A stretch of DNA of 64,000 nucleotides from positions 1 through 64,000 of the forward strand of contig NZ_LN907858.1 in the NCBI RefSeq assembly GCF_001460635.1. The letters run 5' to 3'. Origin of the DNA: Helicobacter typhlonius (GTDB lineage: Bacteria; Campylobacterota; Campylobacteria; Campylobacterales; Helicobacteraceae). Position numbers and translations under genes: made by a program. Under the pieces are notes generated by a model. It worked only from the letters and a program-made list of their open reading frames with translations, was not told where the DNA came from and ran no database searches. The stretch's first letter is position 1; each line of letters begins with the position of its first letter. Below are positions 61,959 through 64,000 of the stretch, in pieces.

Positions 61959-64000
61959 CTACTCCCACCATATTAGGTTTTTTAGTTTTGGGTATTTTGC
62001 CAAATCAATAGAATCTAGGTTTAGAATCTCGCCATTATCAAACTCGCAAGATTCTATGCCCTTAGAATCTAAAAATAATCGCTTGATTTTCCACCCCATT
62101 AAATTTGCCATAGTGTGAAAAATATCAAACTCCTCTCTATACTCTGTGTGCATATCAAGGCACACACTCTCGCCCTTATGTAGCTTATCAATGAGTTTGC
62201 GGGATTTGCGATAGTCGAGTATCGATTCGGCTTTGGCATAGTCTTTACCTTTGTAGTTATTTTTGTTTTCTACCTTTTGAGGCTCTTTACACTCAAGCAC
62301 ATATTCACAATGGCTCAAAGCCTCTTCATAGGATTCTAATTCATAGTAGCGAAATGCAATATTTAAAGGCTTTACTTGCTTATCATCTTTTAATTTTCCA
62401 TTTTTCCATTCGCTACTAAAGGCTACTTTTTTAATGCGTGGGAGTATCACATTATAGAAATGCTCCCCTTGCTCTACTAGCACAAATTTACGATTTGTAC
62501 CCTCACGATTAAGCTCTAAAACTGCGTGAGCAGTAGTGCCACTCCCACCAAAAAAATCTAAAATTACAGAATCTTCCTTACTTGCCAAATAAATAGAATC
62601 TTTTACGGTGTGAATGGATTTTGGGTAGTCAAATTCGTTGTTTGGGAGGATATTTGTAAGAATTTTTGAACCATAATCCCCAGCAATATAAGTAGATTCA
62701 TCCCAAATGGTTTTAAATCTTACTTCAACAATAGGCTTTTTAATGCTTATTATCCCATCTTTATCTCTTTCAATTTTTAAATTTTTCCATATGGATTCTA
62801 TACTCTGTCTCGCATAAGTCCATTTTCTCTCTATACCATTAGAATCTATTGGATAAACTTCAATTATTCCATCATCTCTAGCAACATTTGCGGTTGGGTG
62901 AAAATCATCTTTACACACTTCACCAAAACCGATAATTTTAGAATCTTTTACATAGATAGGGTAAAAACAATTTTTAGCAGTATGTCTTTCAGACTCTCCG
63001 CCCCAATTTCTCAAATGGTCGTATTTCCATTTATTTTTTGGAATAGGCTTATTATTAGAAACCATTTTTTCGGGCGATAAAAAATAGGCAAATTCATTAT
63101 TTTGAGCAATAAAACCACCTTGAATACCCTTTGGGTTATGCATAACGCTCACACAAGTTTTTTCATATTCATAAAAAATATCACTTAAGAGTAATCCTAA
63201 ATTTTCTTGCTCATTTTCATCAATAGCACAAGTGAGAATCCCTCTTTGACTTAAAAATTCCTTACCTAATCTTAAACGATTTTCCATCATACTAAGCCAA
63301 GTAGAATCTTTAAAATTATTTTTATAAATAATTTCACTTGCAGGAGCATTATAAGGCGGGTCAATATAGATTAAATCCACTTTGCCTTGATATTTTGGCA
63401 TTAGGGAATTGAGAGCTTGAAAATTATCCGCTTTAATCAGTTCGCCATTCAACACAGATTCTAAATCTTCAAAACTGCTTAGAATCTTGTATTTTGTCTC
63501 TTTGGTAAAGTGCTTTGTATCAAGGGGGAGATAGCGGTATTTGTCATTACTCAATAAATCTTCTTTGTTAAAATCCTCATCAACGAGATTTAATTCTTGC
63601 CATTCTTTGATTTGAGCCTCAAAGCCTTTGTCGTTTATTATGGAATCCATAAGATTTGGATTAAGCTTATCCACACTAAAAACATACTCTGTCTTTTTTG
63701 CAAATTTGGGCTTTAGCCATACAGCCTTTAGCTCATTTTCAAAATCACCTATAAGCTTAATCACCTCATAAGCGATATTTTTAATGCGTTGCAAATGTGC
63801 GATAATCTCTGGATTCCACTCTTGAATTGCACTTTCTTTATAAAGATAGCCAAACATCCACAAATCAAACTGCTCTTTTAAAAAGGCAGTCGCATTTTTA
63901 TGGATAAAGAAATCTATTTCGCTTTGCTTTTTATAGCTTCTAAAGATTTTTTTCAATTCCTCTTCATTGATTTTGATTTTAGAATCTTTAAGGATTGTAT
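61959..64000 (-). CDS. Type III DNA methyltransferase Mod (5' end beyond the window)
   Basis: Catalytic LIYIDPPYNAPASEI and, after it, the SAM site LDFFGGSGTTAHAVLEL give the beta-class order of Type III Mod enzymes. The target-recognition region lies between them. The frame is open to the right edge, so the true start is not in the window; an internal TTG at 63956 is not convincing. No simple repeat is seen in the visible part, and the N-terminal region, where phase-variable repeats often lie, is outside. Confidence 0.9.
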   Translation of the reverse strand, partial: TILKDSKIKINEEELKKIFRSYKKQSEIDFFIHKNATAFLKEQFDLWMFGYLYKESAIQEWNPEIIAHLQRIKNIAYEVIKLIGDFENELKAVWLKPKFAKKTEYVFSVDKLNPNLMDSIINDKGFEAQIKEWQELNLVDEDFNKEDLLSNDKYRYLPLDTKHFTKETKYKILSSFEDLESVLNGELIKADNFQALNSLMPKYQGKVDLIYIDPPYNAPASEIIYKNNFKDSTWLSMMENRLRLGKEFLSQRGILTCAIDENEQENLGLLLSDIFYEYEKTCVSVMHNPKGIQGGFIAQNNEFAYFLSPEKMVSNNKPIPKNKWKYDHLRNWGGESERHTAKNCFYPIYVKDSKIIGFGEVCKDDFHPTANVARDDGIIEVYPIDSNGIERKWTYARQSIESIWKNLKIERDKDGIISIKKPIVEVRFKTIWDESTYIAGDYGSKILTNILPNNEFDYPKSIHTVKDSIYLASKEDSVILDFFGGSGTTAHAVLELNREGTNRKFVLVEQGEHFYNVILPRIKKVAFSSEWKNGKLKDDKQVKPLNIAFRYYELESYEEALSHCEYVLECKEPQKVENKNNYKGKDYAKAESILDYRKSRKLIDKLHKGESVCLDMHTEYREEFDIFHTMANLMGWKIKRLFLDSKGIESCEFDNGEILNLDSIDLAKYPKLKNLIWWE

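Noticed and set aside
1..64000. CRISPR arrays, rRNA, tRNA and insertion sequences
   Set aside because: No regularly spaced repeats, no recognisable tRNA or rRNA stretches and no transposase genes were seen. The repeats found are gene ends, an inverted pair and homopolymers.

Overview
The window is AT-rich and compactly coded, and its core genes are those of an epsilonproteobacterium. moaA, mobA, flhB, a membrane-anchored M23 peptidase, minC, lpxC, a tsaB-like gene, thrB, the YlxR-family gene and infB all look like Helicobacter. A complete cdtABC toxin operon and several mononucleotide contingency tracts point to an enterohepatic Helicobacter (H. hepaticus/H. cinaedi type). Genus is inferred with good confidence, species is not.

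Layout. 0-8 kb: core genes, with a CcrM-like methyltransferase between moaA and mobA. 8-12 kb: a tandem pair of dynamin-like GTPases resembling Campylobacter DLP1/DLP2. 12-21 kb: a patchwork with a beheaded HxlR regulator, a Tat-type aldo/keto reductase between 35-bp inverted repeats, a MATE pump, an R-M pair whose presumed nuclease is cut by one in-frame amber codon, an ankyrin protein, and three copies of a gene-end repeat. 21-26.5 kb: a three-gene DNA phosphorothioation module (dndC, dndD, and dndE fused to an FtsK-like ATPase). 26.5-38.3 kb: a TetR-controlled repair/VOC operon, an arginase-family enzyme, a VWA protein, a second adenine methyltransferase, a ClbS/DfsB-like protein, an HxlR-regulated redox gene, DoxX with a T17 tract in its promoter, and a DUF262-DUF1524 (GmrSD/SspE-like) nuclease followed by an EVE-domain remnant. 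38.4-44.3 kb: a minus-strand surface-glycan cluster with four poly-G/C tracts (10-12 nt) and one A9 tract. In this sequence one glycosyltransferase is off at G12, another gene is broken at A9, and a nucleotidyltransferase-kinase is on. 44.3-48.9 kb: infB, ylxR and thrB. 49-51.1 kb: cdtABC. 51.2-56.2 kb: a decaying block with two dynamin-like GTPases (one LeoA-like and frameshifted), a small membrane protein and a frameshifted zinc ribbon. 56.2-64 kb: a DNA glycosylase, then a tight five-gene minus-strand operon in which Type III mod and res are separated by DUF4145, DUF1643 and RhuM genes.

How it fits together. From memory of H. pylori gene order (HP1048 infB to HP1054), the M23-minC-lpxC-tsaB block and the thrB-ylxR-infB block were once neighbours. 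Here they lie about 36 kb apart and in opposite orientation, so most of the middle of the window is an accessory region rich in DNA modification and defence genes, redox genes and phase-variable glycan genes. The best leads are: (1) DndCDE with a DndE-FtsK fusion and no DndFGH, with a DUF262-DUF1524 protein 9 kb away as a candidate phosphorothioation-sensing partner; (2) LeoA-type dynamins directly behind the CDT toxin operon; (3) the multi-tract phase-variable glycan cluster transcribed behind infB; and (4) the Type III R-M operon carrying three extra genes. The numerous single-base frameshifts and the amber codon look like real decay, but some could be sequencing errors.
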